A DNA stretch of 64,000 nt from Pyxidicoccus trucidator (GTDB lineage: Bacteria; Myxococcota; Myxococcia; Myxococcales; Myxococcaceae). The stretch's first letter is position 1. Every line of letters begins with the position of its first letter. Shown piece by piece: positions 14,875-23,897 of this stretch. Made by a program: the position numbers and the translations under genes. The DNA is taken from positions 310,001 to 374,000 of the forward strand of contig NZ_JAAIXZ010000005.1 in assembly GCF_010894435.1 (NCBI RefSeq), in the 5' to 3' direction. The notes below the pieces were generated by a model. That model saw nothing but the letters and a program-made list of their open reading frames with translations. It searched no databases and was not told the origin of the DNA.

Positions 14875-15771
14875 ATGGCGAGACAGGGTGGGAGCGCGCT
14901 GGACGAGTACAACGCGCTTGTGGCGCAGCAGAAGTCGAGGTCCTTGAGTGCCGACGAGGAGCAGCGACTCGAGCTGCTGCGGGACGTCCTGCTGGAGCTG
15001 GGGGCGCTGCCTCCGGCCGGGAGCGGGCTGCCCGTCCGGCCCGCGCGCGCGGACGTGGTGCTGGAGCTGTCCTTCGCCACGCATGAGGACGTGGTGCGCG
15101 CCTACAGCAAGAACATCGGCGCGGGTGGCCTCGCCATCCGGACCTCGCGGGCGCTGCCGGTAGGGAGCACGCTGGAGCTGCGCATCACCCTGCCGGACGC
15201 GCCCCAGCCGCTGCTGGCGCACGGGCAGGTGGCCTGGTCTCGCGAGGACGGCATGGGCGTGGCCTTCACCCAGCTTCCTCCCGAGGGGGAGCGCCGGCTG
15301 AAGACGTTCCTCGCGGCGGACGCGTCGCTGCTCAACCGCGTGCGGAGCGTGCTGAAGACAGACGTCATCGAGCTGCTGAAGACGGACGTGCGCGAGCTGG
15401 GCAAGGGACCGGCGCCCCAGGCCGCGCAGGCGCAGGAGGTGGACACGCGGCCCATCGTCCTGGTGCGGCTGCTGGACGCGCGGCTGACGGCGCTCGTCAC
15501 GGAGCTGTTCACCCAGCAGGGGCTGCGCATCGTCGCGGAGACGGACAAGCCCGCGTCCATCATCGTCGTCGACACGGGCACGGCCCTCGACGTGCTGCGG
15601 GCCGCCGGCCGTCCCGGCGCGCGCATCGTCATGGTGAACGTGAGCGGCCCGGACTCGCTGGTGGGCCGGCTGACGAACCTCAACCCCGCCGCCTACGTGA
15701 AGCATCCGGCCACGGCGGCCTCGGTGCTCCAGGCCGTGGCCCGCCTGCTGGGGCCCACCGAGCCACGCTGA
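14875..15771 (+). CDS. PilZ-domain protein with C-terminal receiver-like region
   Basis: A 298-residue protein. The PilZ domain spans about residues 55-145: RADVVLELSF, YSKNIGAGGLAIRT (the NIGxGG element) and the strand AHGQVAWSREDGMGVAF. An upstream RxxxR c-di-GMP motif is not clear, since RPARADVV shows only part of it, so ligand binding is uncertain. It resembles the Myxococcus paralogous PilZ family. The last 110 residues (PIVLVRLLDARLTALV to SVLQAVARLL) follow a receiver-like alternation but lack a clear phosphoacceptor Asp. The ATG at 14875 has a GGGGGGA tract upstream. Confidence 0.82.
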   Translation: MARQGGSALDEYNALVAQQKSRSLSADEEQRLELLRDVLLELGALPPAGSGLPVRPARADVVLELSFATHEDVVRAYSKNIGAGGLAIRTSRALPVGSTLELRITLPDAPQPLLAHGQVAWSREDGMGVAFTQLPPEGERRLKTFLAADASLLNRVRSVLKTDVIELLKTDVRELGKGPAPQAAQAQEVDTRPIVLVRLLDARLTALVTELFTQQGLRIVAETDKPASIIVVDTGTALDVLRAAGRPGARIVMVNVSGPDSLVGRLTNLNPAAYVKHPATAASVLQAVARLLGPTEPR

Positions 15772-15950
15772 GGCCCCGCGTCTCGGCTGCCGTGCCGCGC
15801 CGCGCTCGGAGCCGGGGTCGGGGCCGCCGACTCCACCCGCGCACTCCGGCAGTGCGACCCGGAGCGCGTCCGGCCGCGCTGGCCGTGCGCCAGTCCCGCG
15901 AGCAGGCGGGCGCCCCGGGTTCCGCGTCCGGGGATGCCCCGGGTCTGGCA

Positions 15951-15956
15951 TAGAGT
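15951..15956 (+). promoter_or_regulatory. TAGAGT -10-like hexamer for the GMC oxidoreductase
   Basis: TAGAGT lies 73 nt upstream of ATG 16030; a start site near 15963 supports the ATG at 16030 over in-frame upstream codons. Confidence 0.3.
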
Positions 15957-16029
15957 GGGCACGCCCGAGGGGCCGCCTGGCGTGACGTGCGCGGGAGTGG
16001 CCTCGTTATGGGACTGGGAGGCGGACGTC

Positions 16030-17676
16030 ATGGACTGCGACTGGCTCATCATCGGCTCGGGGTTTGGAGGCAGCGTCAGCGCGCTGCGGCTGACCGAGAA
16101 GGGCTACCGCGTGGTGATGCTGGAGAAGGGCCGGCGTCTGCGCGGCCCGGACTTCCCGAAGACGAACTGGGATTTGAAGCGCTGGCTGTGGATGCCCCAG
16201 CTCGGCTGGCGCGGCCTGTTCAAGATGACGTTCTTCCGCCACGTCACGGTGATGTCCGGCGTGGGGGTGGGCGGCGGCTCGCTCGTCTACGCCAACACGC
16301 TGCCCATTCCGAAGGACGACTTCTTCCAGGCCTCCTCGTGGGGGCACCTCGCGGGGTGGAAGGAGGAGCTGGCGCCCCACTACGTCACCGCGCGGCGGAT
16401 GCTCGGGGCCACCGTCAACCCGCTGACCACCTTCCCGGACAAGGTGCTGAAGGAAGTGGGGGAGGACCTCGGCCGCACCGACTTCCAGCCCACCACCGTG
16501 GCCGTCTACTTCGGCGAGCCCGGCGTCACGGTGAAGGACCCGTACTTCAACGGCGAGGGCCCCGAGCGCACCGGCTGCATCTCGTGCGGCGGCTGCATGC
16601 TTGGCTGCCGGCATGACTCCAAGAACACGCTCGACAAGAACTACCTGTACCTGGCGGAGCGGCGCGGCCTCACGCTGCATGCGGACACGGAAGTCACGTG
16701 GGTGCGCCCGCTGCCGGAGGGTGGCTACGAGGTGGAGGCACTGCGGGGGGCCCGGCACTTCTTCCGCGAGAAGGTGCGCTTCACCGCGCGCAACGTCGTC
16801 TTCGCCGGCGGCGTGCTGGGCACGGTGGACCTGCTGACGCGGCTGAAGGAGCGCCAGGACGGGCTGCCTCGCCTGTCGGACCGGCTGGGAGACGGCGTGC
16901 GCACCAACTCCGAGGCGCTCATCGGCATCGTCAGCGGGCGCGAGGACCAGGACCTGTCCAAGGGCATCGCCATCGGCTCCATCCTCCACACCGACGAGCG
17001 CTCCCACCTGGAGCCGGTGCGCTACTCGGAGGGCTCGGGGTTCTTCCGGCTGCTGATGGCGCCGCAGGTGCCCGGGGCCACGATGTTCGCGCGGCTGGCG
17101 GGGCTGTTCAGCGTCCTCGCGCGCCACCCGGTGCGCTTCCTCAAGGCGTGGTTCGTCCCGGACTTCGCCCGGCGGACCCTCATCCTCCTTTATATGCGCA
17201 CGCTGGAGGGGCACCTGCGCATGCGGCGCGGGCGCGGCCTGACGACGGCGCTGCGCAGGGGCCTGACGACGGGCCTGCAGTCGGGGCCCGCTCCCACCTC
17301 CAACATGCCGGAGGCGTTCGACCTGGCGAAGCGCGTATCCGACAAGGTGGACGGCTACCCCATGACGATGGTGAGCGAGACGCTGCTGGGCATCCCCACC
17401 ACCGCGCACATCCTGGGCGGCTGCTGCATGGGGGACTCGGCGGAGACGGGGGTCATCGACCCCCGCCATCGCGTCTACGGCTACGACGGGCTCTACGTGG
17501 TGGACGGCTCGGCCATCTCCGCCAACCCGGGCGTCAATCCATCGCTGACGATTACGGCGCTGGCCGAGCGGGCCATGACCTTCATCCCCGCCGCGAAGGA
17601 GCTGCCGCGCGGGGACACCGAGGCCGTGGTGGAGCCCGCGAAGAGGACCGCGGGCTCCATGGCCGCCGGAGCCTGA
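16030..17676 (+). CDS. GMC-family FAD oxidoreductase, cholesterol-oxidase-like
   Basis: A 548-residue flavoprotein. The dinucleotide fold is at the N-terminus (DWLIIGSGFGGSVSALRL), the FAD-contacting GVGVGGGSLVYANT near residue 80, and the C-terminal GMC block includes HILGGCCMG, YVVDGSAISANPGVNPS. A four-cysteine cluster GCISCGGCMLGC near residue 185 is typical of the bacterial cholesterol-oxidase-like subgroup and may bind an iron-sulfur centre. GGGAGG lies about 9 nt before ATG 16030. No export signal is visible. A sterol or other hydrophobic alcohol is a possible substrate. Confidence 0.88.
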   Translation: MDCDWLIIGSGFGGSVSALRLTEKGYRVVMLEKGRRLRGPDFPKTNWDLKRWLWMPQLGWRGLFKMTFFRHVTVMSGVGVGGGSLVYANTLPIPKDDFFQASSWGHLAGWKEELAPHYVTARRMLGATVNPLTTFPDKVLKEVGEDLGRTDFQPTTVAVYFGEPGVTVKDPYFNGEGPERTGCISCGGCMLGCRHDSKNTLDKNYLYLAERRGLTLHADTEVTWVRPLPEGGYEVEALRGARHFFREKVRFTARNVVFAGGVLGTVDLLTRLKERQDGLPRLSDRLGDGVRTNSEALIGIVSGREDQDLSKGIAIGSILHTDERSHLEPVRYSEGSGFFRLLMAPQVPGATMFARLAGLFSVLARHPVRFLKAWFVPDFARRTLILLYMRTLEGHLRMRRGRGLTTALRRGLTTGLQSGPAPTSNMPEAFDLAKRVSDKVDGYPMTMVSETLLGIPTTAHILGGCCMGDSAETGVIDPRHRVYGYDGLYVVDGSAISANPGVNPSLTITALAERAMTFIPAAKELPRGDTEAVVEPAKRTAGSMAAGA

Positions 17677-17679
17677 CGG

Positions 17680-18195
17680 CTACAGGCGGACCTGCAGCTC
17701 GTAGCGGCGGTTCTTCGCCTTCTTGGCCGCGGTGTCGTCCGGCTTGACGAGGGGCTTCTCGGAGCCGAGGCCCACGGCGACGATTTCGTTGCGGGGCACG
17801 CCGCGCGACACCAGCTCCTTGACGATGGTCTCCGCGCGCTGCTCGCTGAGCTTCTTGTTCTTCGCCGCGTCGCCGGACGAGTCGGTGTGGCCGGAGACCT
17901 CGAACTTGTAGCTCTTCGCACCGGCGCCATCGAGCTGCTTCTTGGCGTCGATGAGGGCGGAGGCCAGCTTCTTCAGCTTGGCGTCGCAGCCGGCGTCCAA
18001 CTCGGCGGTGCCCGTCTTGAAGCTGCACTGGTTCTTGCGGCCCTCGTCCATCAGCTTCGTGTTGACTCGCTTCTCGACGGCACCCTTGCCGGCGTCGCCC
18101 GCGGTCTTCTTGATGACGTCCAGCGCGCCCTGCGCGGAGGCCACTCCAGGGAGGGCCAGCAGCGACACGGCGAGACACAGCGCCTTGAGCTTCAT
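17680..18195 (-). CDS. OmpA-family envelope protein
   Basis: A 171-residue precursor with a signal peptide (MKLKALCLAVSLLALPGVASA). The mature part has a short helical region, then an OmpA C-terminal peptidoglycan-binding domain: YKFEVSGHTDSSGD, NKKLSEQRAETIVKELV and AVGLGSEKPL ending NRRYELQVRL. The Asp in GHTD and the Arg in NRR are the residues that bind diaminopimelate. CAGGAG precedes the ATG at 18195. It converges with the GMC gene with 3 nt between them. Confidence 0.9.
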   Translation of the reverse strand: MKLKALCLAVSLLALPGVASAQGALDVIKKTAGDAGKGAVEKRVNTKLMDEGRKNQCSFKTGTAELDAGCDAKLKKLASALIDAKKQLDGAGAKSYKFEVSGHTDSSGDAAKNKKLSEQRAETIVKELVSRGVPRNEIVAVGLGSEKPLVKPDDTAAKKAKNRRYELQVRL

Positions 18196-18382
18196 GAGGA
18201 GAACTCCTGGATTTCGAGGGTGAAGGGTGGAACGGCGCGCAAGGCTGCCCACGCGGGCCCGCCACGTCCAGCGCGGAGAAGTCCCCGGAGCAGGTGGCAG
18301 GGGGCCCGACTGTCTGCCCGCCAGGCGGCGCGCATGGGGTGGGCGCCCGGGAAAACTTGCCTCGGCCGGGGGCCGGAGCAGC

Positions 18383-19882
18383 ATGGGCCGGCAGGTCCTT
18401 CCGCACAGCGAGGCAGCCGTGGGCAGCAGCAGTCGAACGGACAGATGGAAGGAACTTCTCTCGCCCCACCGGGTGGGCACCCCCGCGCCGAAGGAGGGGA
18501 CACCGGAGAAGGCCGCGCCCCCTCCGGACGAGCGCATCCTTCCGGACGAGCGCAGTGACTACGACAAGGACTACGACCGCATCGTCTTCTCCAGCGAGTT
18601 CCGCTGTCTGCACGACAAGACGCAGGTGTTCCCGCTGTCCACGAGCGACTACACGCGTACGCGGCTGACCCACAGCATCGAGGCCTCGTGCGTGGGGCGC
18701 TCCCTGGGCCATCTTGCCGGGCGCCACCTGTCGCGCGAGCAGGGCGTGGAGGTGGACCCCTCTCACCTGGGCACCATCGTCGCGGCGGCGTGCCTGGCGC
18801 ACGACATCGGCAACCCGCCCTTTGGCCACTCCGGCGAGGCGGCCATCCAGCACTGGGTGGAGCAGCAGCTGGCGCCACCGGCGGAGGAGGGTATGAGCCC
18901 CTTTCAGGGGCCGGCGGAGTGGAAGGACCTGCAGAGCTTCGAGGGCAACGCGCAGGGGCTGCGCATCCTCACCCGGCTCCAGTCGCGGGAGCGGTGGGGT
19001 GGGCTGCGCTACACAGCGGCGACCCTGGGCGCGATGAGCAAGTACCCGCGTCCCTCGGTGCTCCCTGGCGGGCGGCTGCCGGTGAAGGGGCGCGTGTCGG
19101 AGAAGAAGTTCGGTTACTTCCAGGACGACCAGAAGCTGGCCGTGGAGGCGTACCAGAAGCTGGGCCTGCGGGAGCGTGAGCCCGGCGTGTTCTCCCGCCA
19201 CCCGCTGGCCTTCCTCGTCGAGGCGGCGGACGACATCTGCTACGCGGTCATCGACTTGGAGGACTCGGCGAAGCTGGGGCTGGTTCCGATGAAGGAGGCG
19301 TGCGAGCTACTGGAGCAGGTGCTGCCGTCGCTGCCCTCGCCGGGCAGGCCGACGCGGCCTCCGCCCCCGCACCTGGAGACGCGCATGGCGCAGGCGCGGG
19401 CCCGGGCCATCGGCATGCTGATTCCGGCGTGCGTGAAGGTGTTCCTGGAGCACGCGGAGGAGATGGAGCAGGGCGAGTGGGAGACGCCGCTGGTGTCGGC
19501 GCATCCGGACGTGCGCGGGCAGCTCGACGAAATCAAGCGCATCACCCGGCGCCAGGGCTACGAGAGCGAGCGGGTGCTCCAGATTGAGAGCGCGGGCTTC
19601 AAGACGCTGGGTGGCCTGCTGGACATGTTCGCGCTGGCGGTGGTGACGGACCAGCCCAACCGCGAGCAGCGCAAGCTGCGTCAGCTGCTGCCCATGGAGT
19701 CCTTCCAGCGGCCGGAGCACGCCGAGGACGACGCCAAGAAACCGCCCGAGCGCGACGCGGCGATTGAGCGGTTGTCGAAGTACCAGCGCCTGCTGTGCGT
19801 CACGGACTACATCTCCGGGATGACAGACGGCTTCGCAGTGGAGTTGTTCCAGCGCCTGTCGGGTATCAAGCTGCCGACGTAG
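18383..19882 (+). CDS. dgt: dGTPase-like deoxynucleoside triphosphate triphosphohydrolase
   Basis: An HD-domain enzyme that cleaves dNTPs to the nucleoside and triphosphate. Motifs: RLTHSIEAS (metal His), LAHDIGNPPFGHSGE (HD pair), FEGNAQGLRIL and EAADDICYAVIDLED (distal Asp). The family N-terminus WKELLSPHRVG is present. Start choice is uncertain: ATG 18383 gives a 24-residue lead, and GTG 18420 would place the start closer to the usual family N-terminus. A 140-residue insertion-rich C-terminal half is usual. The following YkgJ-type gene begins 8 nt downstream, suggesting one transcript. Confidence 0.9.
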   Translation: MGRQVLPHSEAAVGSSSRTDRWKELLSPHRVGTPAPKEGTPEKAAPPPDERILPDERSDYDKDYDRIVFSSEFRCLHDKTQVFPLSTSDYTRTRLTHSIEASCVGRSLGHLAGRHLSREQGVEVDPSHLGTIVAAACLAHDIGNPPFGHSGEAAIQHWVEQQLAPPAEEGMSPFQGPAEWKDLQSFEGNAQGLRILTRLQSRERWGGLRYTAATLGAMSKYPRPSVLPGGRLPVKGRVSEKKFGYFQDDQKLAVEAYQKLGLREREPGVFSRHPLAFLVEAADDICYAVIDLEDSAKLGLVPMKEACELLEQVLPSLPSPGRPTRPPPPHLETRMAQARARAIGMLIPACVKVFLEHAEEMEQGEWETPLVSAHPDVRGQLDEIKRITRRQGYESERVLQIESAGFKTLGGLLDMFALAVVTDQPNREQRKLRQLLPMESFQRPEHAEDDAKKPPERDAAIERLSKYQRLLCVTDYISGMTDGFAVELFQRLSGIKLPT

Positions 19883-19889
19883 GTGGCCC

Positions 19890-20411
19890 ATGGAACCCAT
19901 TCCAGATGCGCAGCGGGAGGCGCTGGAGTCGCTGTACAAGCGCGTAGGCGAGCGGGCCGCGGACATCACCGGCGCGCACGCGTGGTGGCCCTGCCGTAGG
20001 GGGTGTGACCACTGCTGCCGCCACCTGTCCGCCCCGTTGCCACTGACGGAGCTGGAGTGGCGCTACCTGTGGGAGGGCTTCCAGCGGCTGTCCACGGAAG
20101 AGCGCGAGGAGGTCCGCGCCCGCGTGGCGGAGCTGGAGCGCACCGGGGCCACGCGGCCGTACACCTGCCCGCTGCTGGACCGGGAGTCGGGCGCCTGCCG
20201 CGTCTATGCGCACCGGCCGCTGGCCTGTCGCTCCTACGGCTTCGCCGCCGCGCGGGACGGAGGCCGCTGGTGTCACTTCATCACCGGCCTGCTGGAGCAG
20301 CATGGTGACGGCGACATCGTCTGGGCCAACCAGGACGCGCTCGAACAGACGCTGGCCGCGCTGGGCGGGCCGACCTCCACACTGTTCGAGTGGTTCGCGG
20401 CCCACCCGTGA
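19890..20411 (+). CDS. YkgJ-type cysteine cluster protein
   Basis: A 173-residue member of the zinc/iron-chelating cysteine-rich family (Fli1/YkgJ type). Cysteines are arranged as CRRGCDHCC near residue 31, then CPLLDRESGACRVYAHRPLAC and a CHF late in the domain. RPLxCRSYGF is the family core. These proteins may bind a metal cluster; their reaction is unknown. It is directly downstream of dgt and probably co-transcribed. Confidence 0.88.
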   Translation: MEPIPDAQREALESLYKRVGERAADITGAHAWWPCRRGCDHCCRHLSAPLPLTELEWRYLWEGFQRLSTEEREEVRARVAELERTGATRPYTCPLLDRESGACRVYAHRPLACRSYGFAAARDGGRWCHFITGLLEQHGDGDIVWANQDALEQTLAALGGPTSTLFEWFAAHP

Positions 20412-20421
20412 GGAGCTCAGG

Positions 20422-21213
20422 TCAGGGCGTTCCGGCGGCCAGTTCCTGTTGCGTGGGGATGCGGGTCAGCACGCGCTGCCCTCGGCGGCGATTGTAGCCC
20501 ACCGCATAGAGCTCGTTTCCGATGGCGACCACCGCTGGAGGCGGAGGCTCTGGTTGGGTCATCAGCCATGCGCCAGCATCCTCCTGGCTCGCGAAGGCTC
20601 TGAGCGGAGGGGCGGTCCTGGCGGAGCGGATGCTCTCCACGTAGTCCTCGAAGCCACGCTCCTCCCCTATGTGAATCACGAAATCAAAAGAGATCTTGGC
20701 GGTCCTGAGGGCTTCGAGCTGCTCGGGCGAGGACGTTCGCTTTTCCAGCTCGTGGAGGTGGTGGCAGGTCCTGCTGTAGAGCTCGAAGAAGCTGAACCGC
20801 TCGCCGGGGCGCGGCTTTGGTGGGACGGGCTCGTCCTCGTCCTCGGCCGCATCCAGAGCGCCGTATTCTTCCGGCGGGGGGAGGCGGAGCAACTTCCGGT
20901 GGTTGAGTTCTCGTACATCGGCGACGGAGTAGAAGTCATTGGCTGCCCGGATGATGGCGCCGTGAGGCGGGGCAGGGTGATTCCGCAGCCAGTCATCCGC
21001 TTCCTCTCTCGTGGAGAAGGAGAAGAGGGGTGTCAGGGGCGCGGTGCCGAAGTTTTCGACGAACTTCGTGAATTCCCCTGAGTCGCCTCTTCCAAGGATG
21101 AAGTGCAGGAGGGTCCGAGAGGCTTGGAGCGCGTCGAATTGCTCCGAGGTGGATGGTTGTCGCTCCAACTCACGGAGCACGGTCAGGGTGCGCTGGATGA
21201 ACTCGGGGGTCAT
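20422..21213 (-). CDS. Unnamed protein made of two diverged repeats, partner of the upstream lipoprotein
   Basis: A 263-residue cytoplasmic protein. It contains two copies of one unit. Copy 1 (about 1-115): MTPEFIQRTLTVLRELERQ, EQFDALQASRTLLHFILG, FSTREEADDWLRNHPAPP, AANDFYSVADV. Copy 2 (about 145-255): SFFELYSRTCHHLHELEKRT, EQLEALRTAKISFDFVIH, FASQEDAGAWLMTQPEPP, IGNELYAVGYN. An acidic linker with DAAEDEDEPVPPKPRPGE separates them. The gene follows a lipoprotein gene by 38 nt, a pairing that recurs, as I remember, in myxobacterial genomes. It may be an immunity or chaperone partner; function is not known. Confidence 0.8.
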   Translation of the reverse strand: MTPEFIQRTLTVLRELERQPSTSEQFDALQASRTLLHFILGRGDSGEFTKFVENFGTAPLTPLFSFSTREEADDWLRNHPAPPHGAIIRAANDFYSVADVRELNHRKLLRLPPPEEYGALDAAEDEDEPVPPKPRPGERFSFFELYSRTCHHLHELEKRTSSPEQLEALRTAKISFDFVIHIGEERGFEDYVESIRSARTAPPLRAFASQEDAGAWLMTQPEPPPPAVVAIGNELYAVGYNRRRGQRVLTRIPTQQELAAGTP

Positions 21214-21251
21214 GGGGGCACTCCATTGCGCCGCGAAGTAGGCATCCTGGT

Positions 21252-21824
21252 TCAACCGGCCACGAGCACGACGGGTGCCAGGACCACCAGTCCCGCGCCA
21301 GCCGAGAGAATCACGAAAGCAGCACCCGCGATGACGACGATGCCGCCAACGAGGAGCTCCGTGCGGTGGCGTTTCAGCCAGTCGACCGCCTCGTTCGTGC
21401 TGGTGAATTGCAGGGCGTGTGATTGCTGCAGCTTGAGGCAGTCCTGATACTGCCTCAGGCACTCTGTCGAACAGTATCGGCTCTTGCTGCCGTCTTCGCG
21501 CTTGAGGTGATTCCATTTGGCCGGAAGCCTGCGCTTCATGCAGTCCCGGAAGCAGTCGATATGCTCCTGGTCACAGTCTCTCGGGCGGGATGACGCGAGC
21601 AGGATGCTTCCAGTTGTACCGCCGACGCGGGCTCGGAGGTCATACCGGGACAGGTCGAACCCGGTGGCGAGTTGCCAGGAGTGGTGGACCTGACCATCCG
21701 GTGCCTCTTCGATGACGAGCACGTAGCCGGTGAGCTCTTCGGCGCGTGGAGGCGCGGAATGGCGAGTGCTACCGCAAGAGACCAGCAGCAGCGCGAGCCC
21801 CGCCGCGAGCAGCCCGCCAATCAC
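21252..21824 (-). CDS. Myxobacterial paralogous lipoprotein with C-terminal membrane segment
   Basis: A 190-residue lipoprotein starting at a GTG, with lipobox LLLVSC. The mature start ELTGYVLVIEEAPDGQVHHSW and the block RPRDCDQEHIDCFRDCMKR resemble the Myxococcus paralogous lipoprotein family TIGR02269 as I recall it. Six or more cysteines (CSTECLRQYQDCLK) suggest disulfides. The C-terminus is a glycine/alanine-rich hydrophobic hairpin (ELLVGGIVVIAGAAFVI, GLVVLAPVVLVAG) that stops abruptly. It is probably co-transcribed with the two-repeat protein downstream. Confidence 0.8.
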   Translation of the reverse strand: MIGGLLAAGLALLLVSCGSTRHSAPPRAEELTGYVLVIEEAPDGQVHHSWQLATGFDLSRYDLRARVGGTTGSILLASSRPRDCDQEHIDCFRDCMKRRLPAKWNHLKREDGSKSRYCSTECLRQYQDCLKLQQSHALQFTSTNEAVDWLKRHRTELLVGGIVVIAGAAFVILSAGAGLVVLAPVVLVAG

Positions 21825-21925
21825 CAGTTGGTGGTGTGAAGGCCCATGGCGTGGAGCATCGCTTGAACGTGGCGCTCCGGTCTCGCGCTCGTCGGCACCT
21901 CCGGTACGCCGACGCGGCCCTGGGG

Positions 21926-21931
21926 TAGACT
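21926..21931 (+). promoter_or_regulatory. TAGACT -10-like hexamer before the LytS-type kinase
   Basis: TAGACT ends 10 nt before GTG 21942, implying a leaderless or very short leader. Confidence 0.4.
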
Positions 21932-21941
21932 TTGGGGCATC

Positions 21942-23078
21942 GTGTCCCCAACGGAGAATGCACCGCCAGTCCCCTGGCGTCGGTGGGCGTGGCAGGTCGC
22001 GCTCTGGACCGCACCCGCGACGCTCGCCGCACTGGAGACGTACTTCTTCAGCCGCTCGGGCCCCCAGTCACTGCCGCTGTGGCGGGCGTTCGCCTCGCAG
22101 GTGCCCGCCTGGTACGTGTGGGTCCCCACCACGCCCCTCGTCGTCCACCTGTCCCGCCGCCTGCGCCTGGGGCTCCCGCCCTCGGCCCGCGCGGTAGGTG
22201 TCCACCTGGCCGCGTGCCTTGGCGTGGGCGCTCTCTTCGGAGGGGTGTACACGCTGGCCCACCTGGCCTTCATGCCTCCCATGAGCACCCCCACACCCTG
22301 GTGGATGCTGGGGCTGCGCTTCTGGCTGGGCTGGCTGCCGATGACGGCGATGACGTACGCGGCGGTGCTGGGCGTGTCGCAGGCGGTGGACTCGCAGCGG
22401 CGCGCCCGGGAGAACGAGCGTCAGGCCGCGGCGCTCTCCGTGCAGCTCGCCGAGGCCCGCCTCCAGGCGCTGCAGACGCAACTCCACCCTCACTTCCTCT
22501 TCAACACCCTCAACGCCATCGTCGTGCTGGTGCGTGAGCGGGAGACGGACACCGCTGCCCGCATGCTGGTGCTGCTCAGCGACATCCTCCGCCAGTTGCT
22601 CCAGCAGGGGGCCACGCAGGAAGTGCCCCTGCGCGACGAGGTGGCCGTGCTGTCGCGCTACCTCGAAATCCAGCAGCTCCGCTTCGAGGACCGGCTGCGC
22701 GTGGACTGGGACGTGGACGACGGCGTGCTGGACGCGCGCGTGCCGCACCTGGTGCTCCAGCCGCTGGTGGAGAACGCCATCCGCCATGGGGTGTCCATGC
22801 GCTCGGCTGCGGGCGTGCTGCGCATCCGCGCGCGGAGGCAGGGAGACGTACTGTCGTTGGAGGTGGTGGATGACGGCCCGGGGCTGCCGGCGGGCTTCGA
22901 GCTGGAGCGCAGCCCTGGCATCGGCCTGTCCAACACGCGCGCCCGGCTGGCCCAGCTCTATGGTGACGCGGGGAGCCTCCGCGTGGTGAGCCCTCCTGGA
23001 GGCACCGGCACCGTGGCCACCGTGCTGCTACCCCTGGGCGCGTCCACCCCCGCTGGAGCGGAGCGCGCGCATGGCTGA
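21942..23078 (+). CDS. LytS/YehU-type membrane sensor histidine kinase
   Basis: A 378-residue kinase. Four hydrophobic segments cover about residues 12-145, then a coiled coil, then the His_kinase domain with LHPHFLFNTLNAI (phospho-His near 183) and the ATP site motifs LVLQPLVENAIRHG, VVDDGPGLP and GIGLSNTRARL. These kinases pair with LytTR regulators, which is the next gene (8-nt overlap). The membrane part has no large outside domain, so the signal is likely within or near the membrane. Confidence 0.92.
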   Translation: MSPTENAPPVPWRRWAWQVALWTAPATLAALETYFFSRSGPQSLPLWRAFASQVPAWYVWVPTTPLVVHLSRRLRLGLPPSARAVGVHLAACLGVGALFGGVYTLAHLAFMPPMSTPTPWWMLGLRFWLGWLPMTAMTYAAVLGVSQAVDSQRRARENERQAAALSVQLAEARLQALQTQLHPHFLFNTLNAIVVLVRERETDTAARMLVLLSDILRQLLQQGATQEVPLRDEVAVLSRYLEIQQLRFEDRLRVDWDVDDGVLDARVPHLVLQPLVENAIRHGVSMRSAAGVLRIRARRQGDVLSLEVVDDGPGLPAGFELERSPGIGLSNTRARLAQLYGDAGSLRVVSPPGGTGTVATVLLPLGASTPAGAERAHG

Positions 23079-23886
23079 GCTGCGCGCCCTGCTGGTGGAT
23101 GACGAGCCGCTGGCCCGCCGGGGACTGCGGCATGCGCTGGCCCGGCACCCGGAGGTGGAGGTGTGCGGGGAGTGTCGGGACGGGCGCGAGGCCGTGGCCG
23201 CCATCCGCGAGCTGCGGCCCCACCTGGTGTTGCTCGACGTGCAGATGCCGGAGCTGGACGGCTTCGGCGTCATCCGCGAGGTGGGCGTGGACCACATGCC
23301 CGCGGTCATCTTCATCACCGCGTATGACGCCTTCGCCGTGCGCGCCTTCGACGTGCATGCGGTGGACTACCTGGTGAAGCCCTTCGCGGACGAGCGCTTC
23401 GATGAGGCCCTCCACCGCGCCAGGCAGCGGCTGCGCCAGGACGAGGCGGTGGAGCTGGGGCGCAGGCTCGCGGGCCTGCTCGCGGACTCCCCCGGTCCCC
23501 GCGCACCGGCACTCGAGCTCCCGGAGCCGAAGCCCGAGCGTCCGGCGGAGTCCCCGGGGCGACTGCTGGTGAAGGTGGGCACCCGCTCCGTGCTGGTGGC
23601 CGTGGCGGACATCGACTGGATTGAAGCCGACGACTACTGCGTCACCCTGCACGTGGGCAGTCAGGATCACGTGCTGCGGGAGAGCCTGTCGGCATTGGAG
23701 GCGCGGCTGGACGCGGAGCGCTTCGTGCGCATCCACCGCTCGGCCATCGTCAACGTGGAGCGCATCCGCGAGCTGCACCATGCCTCGCCCATGGAGACGG
23801 TGGTGGTGCTGGGCTCGGGGCAGCGGCTGCGGGTGAGCCGCAACCGCCGCGAGCACCTGGAGCGCCGGCTGGGCCGGGCCCGGTAG
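23071..23886 (+). CDS. LytTR-type response regulator
   Basis: A 271-residue regulator. Receiver domain: ALLVDDEPLARRGL, phosphoacceptor Asp near 56 in LVLLDVQMPELDG, TAYDAFAVRAFDVHAVDYL and the Lys in LVKPF. After a proline-rich linker the LytTR DNA-binding domain runs from about residue 165: DWIEADDYCVTLH, LRESLSALEARLD, FVRIHRSAIVN and LRVSRNRREHL. It overlaps its kinase gene by 8 nt. Target promoters are not identifiable here. Confidence 0.93.
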   Translation: MAELRALLVDDEPLARRGLRHALARHPEVEVCGECRDGREAVAAIRELRPHLVLLDVQMPELDGFGVIREVGVDHMPAVIFITAYDAFAVRAFDVHAVDYLVKPFADERFDEALHRARQRLRQDEAVELGRRLAGLLADSPGPRAPALELPEPKPERPAESPGRLLVKVGTRSVLVAVADIDWIEADDYCVTLHVGSQDHVLRESLSALEARLDAERFVRIHRSAIVNVERIRELHHASPMETVVVLGSGQRLRVSRNRREHLERRLGRAR

Positions 23887-23897
23887 CCCTCCACCTC

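Noticed and set aside
18420-18422. GTG 18420 as the only start of the dGTPase
   Set aside because: It fits family length, but no ribosome site or hexamer supports it over ATG 18383; left as an alternative.
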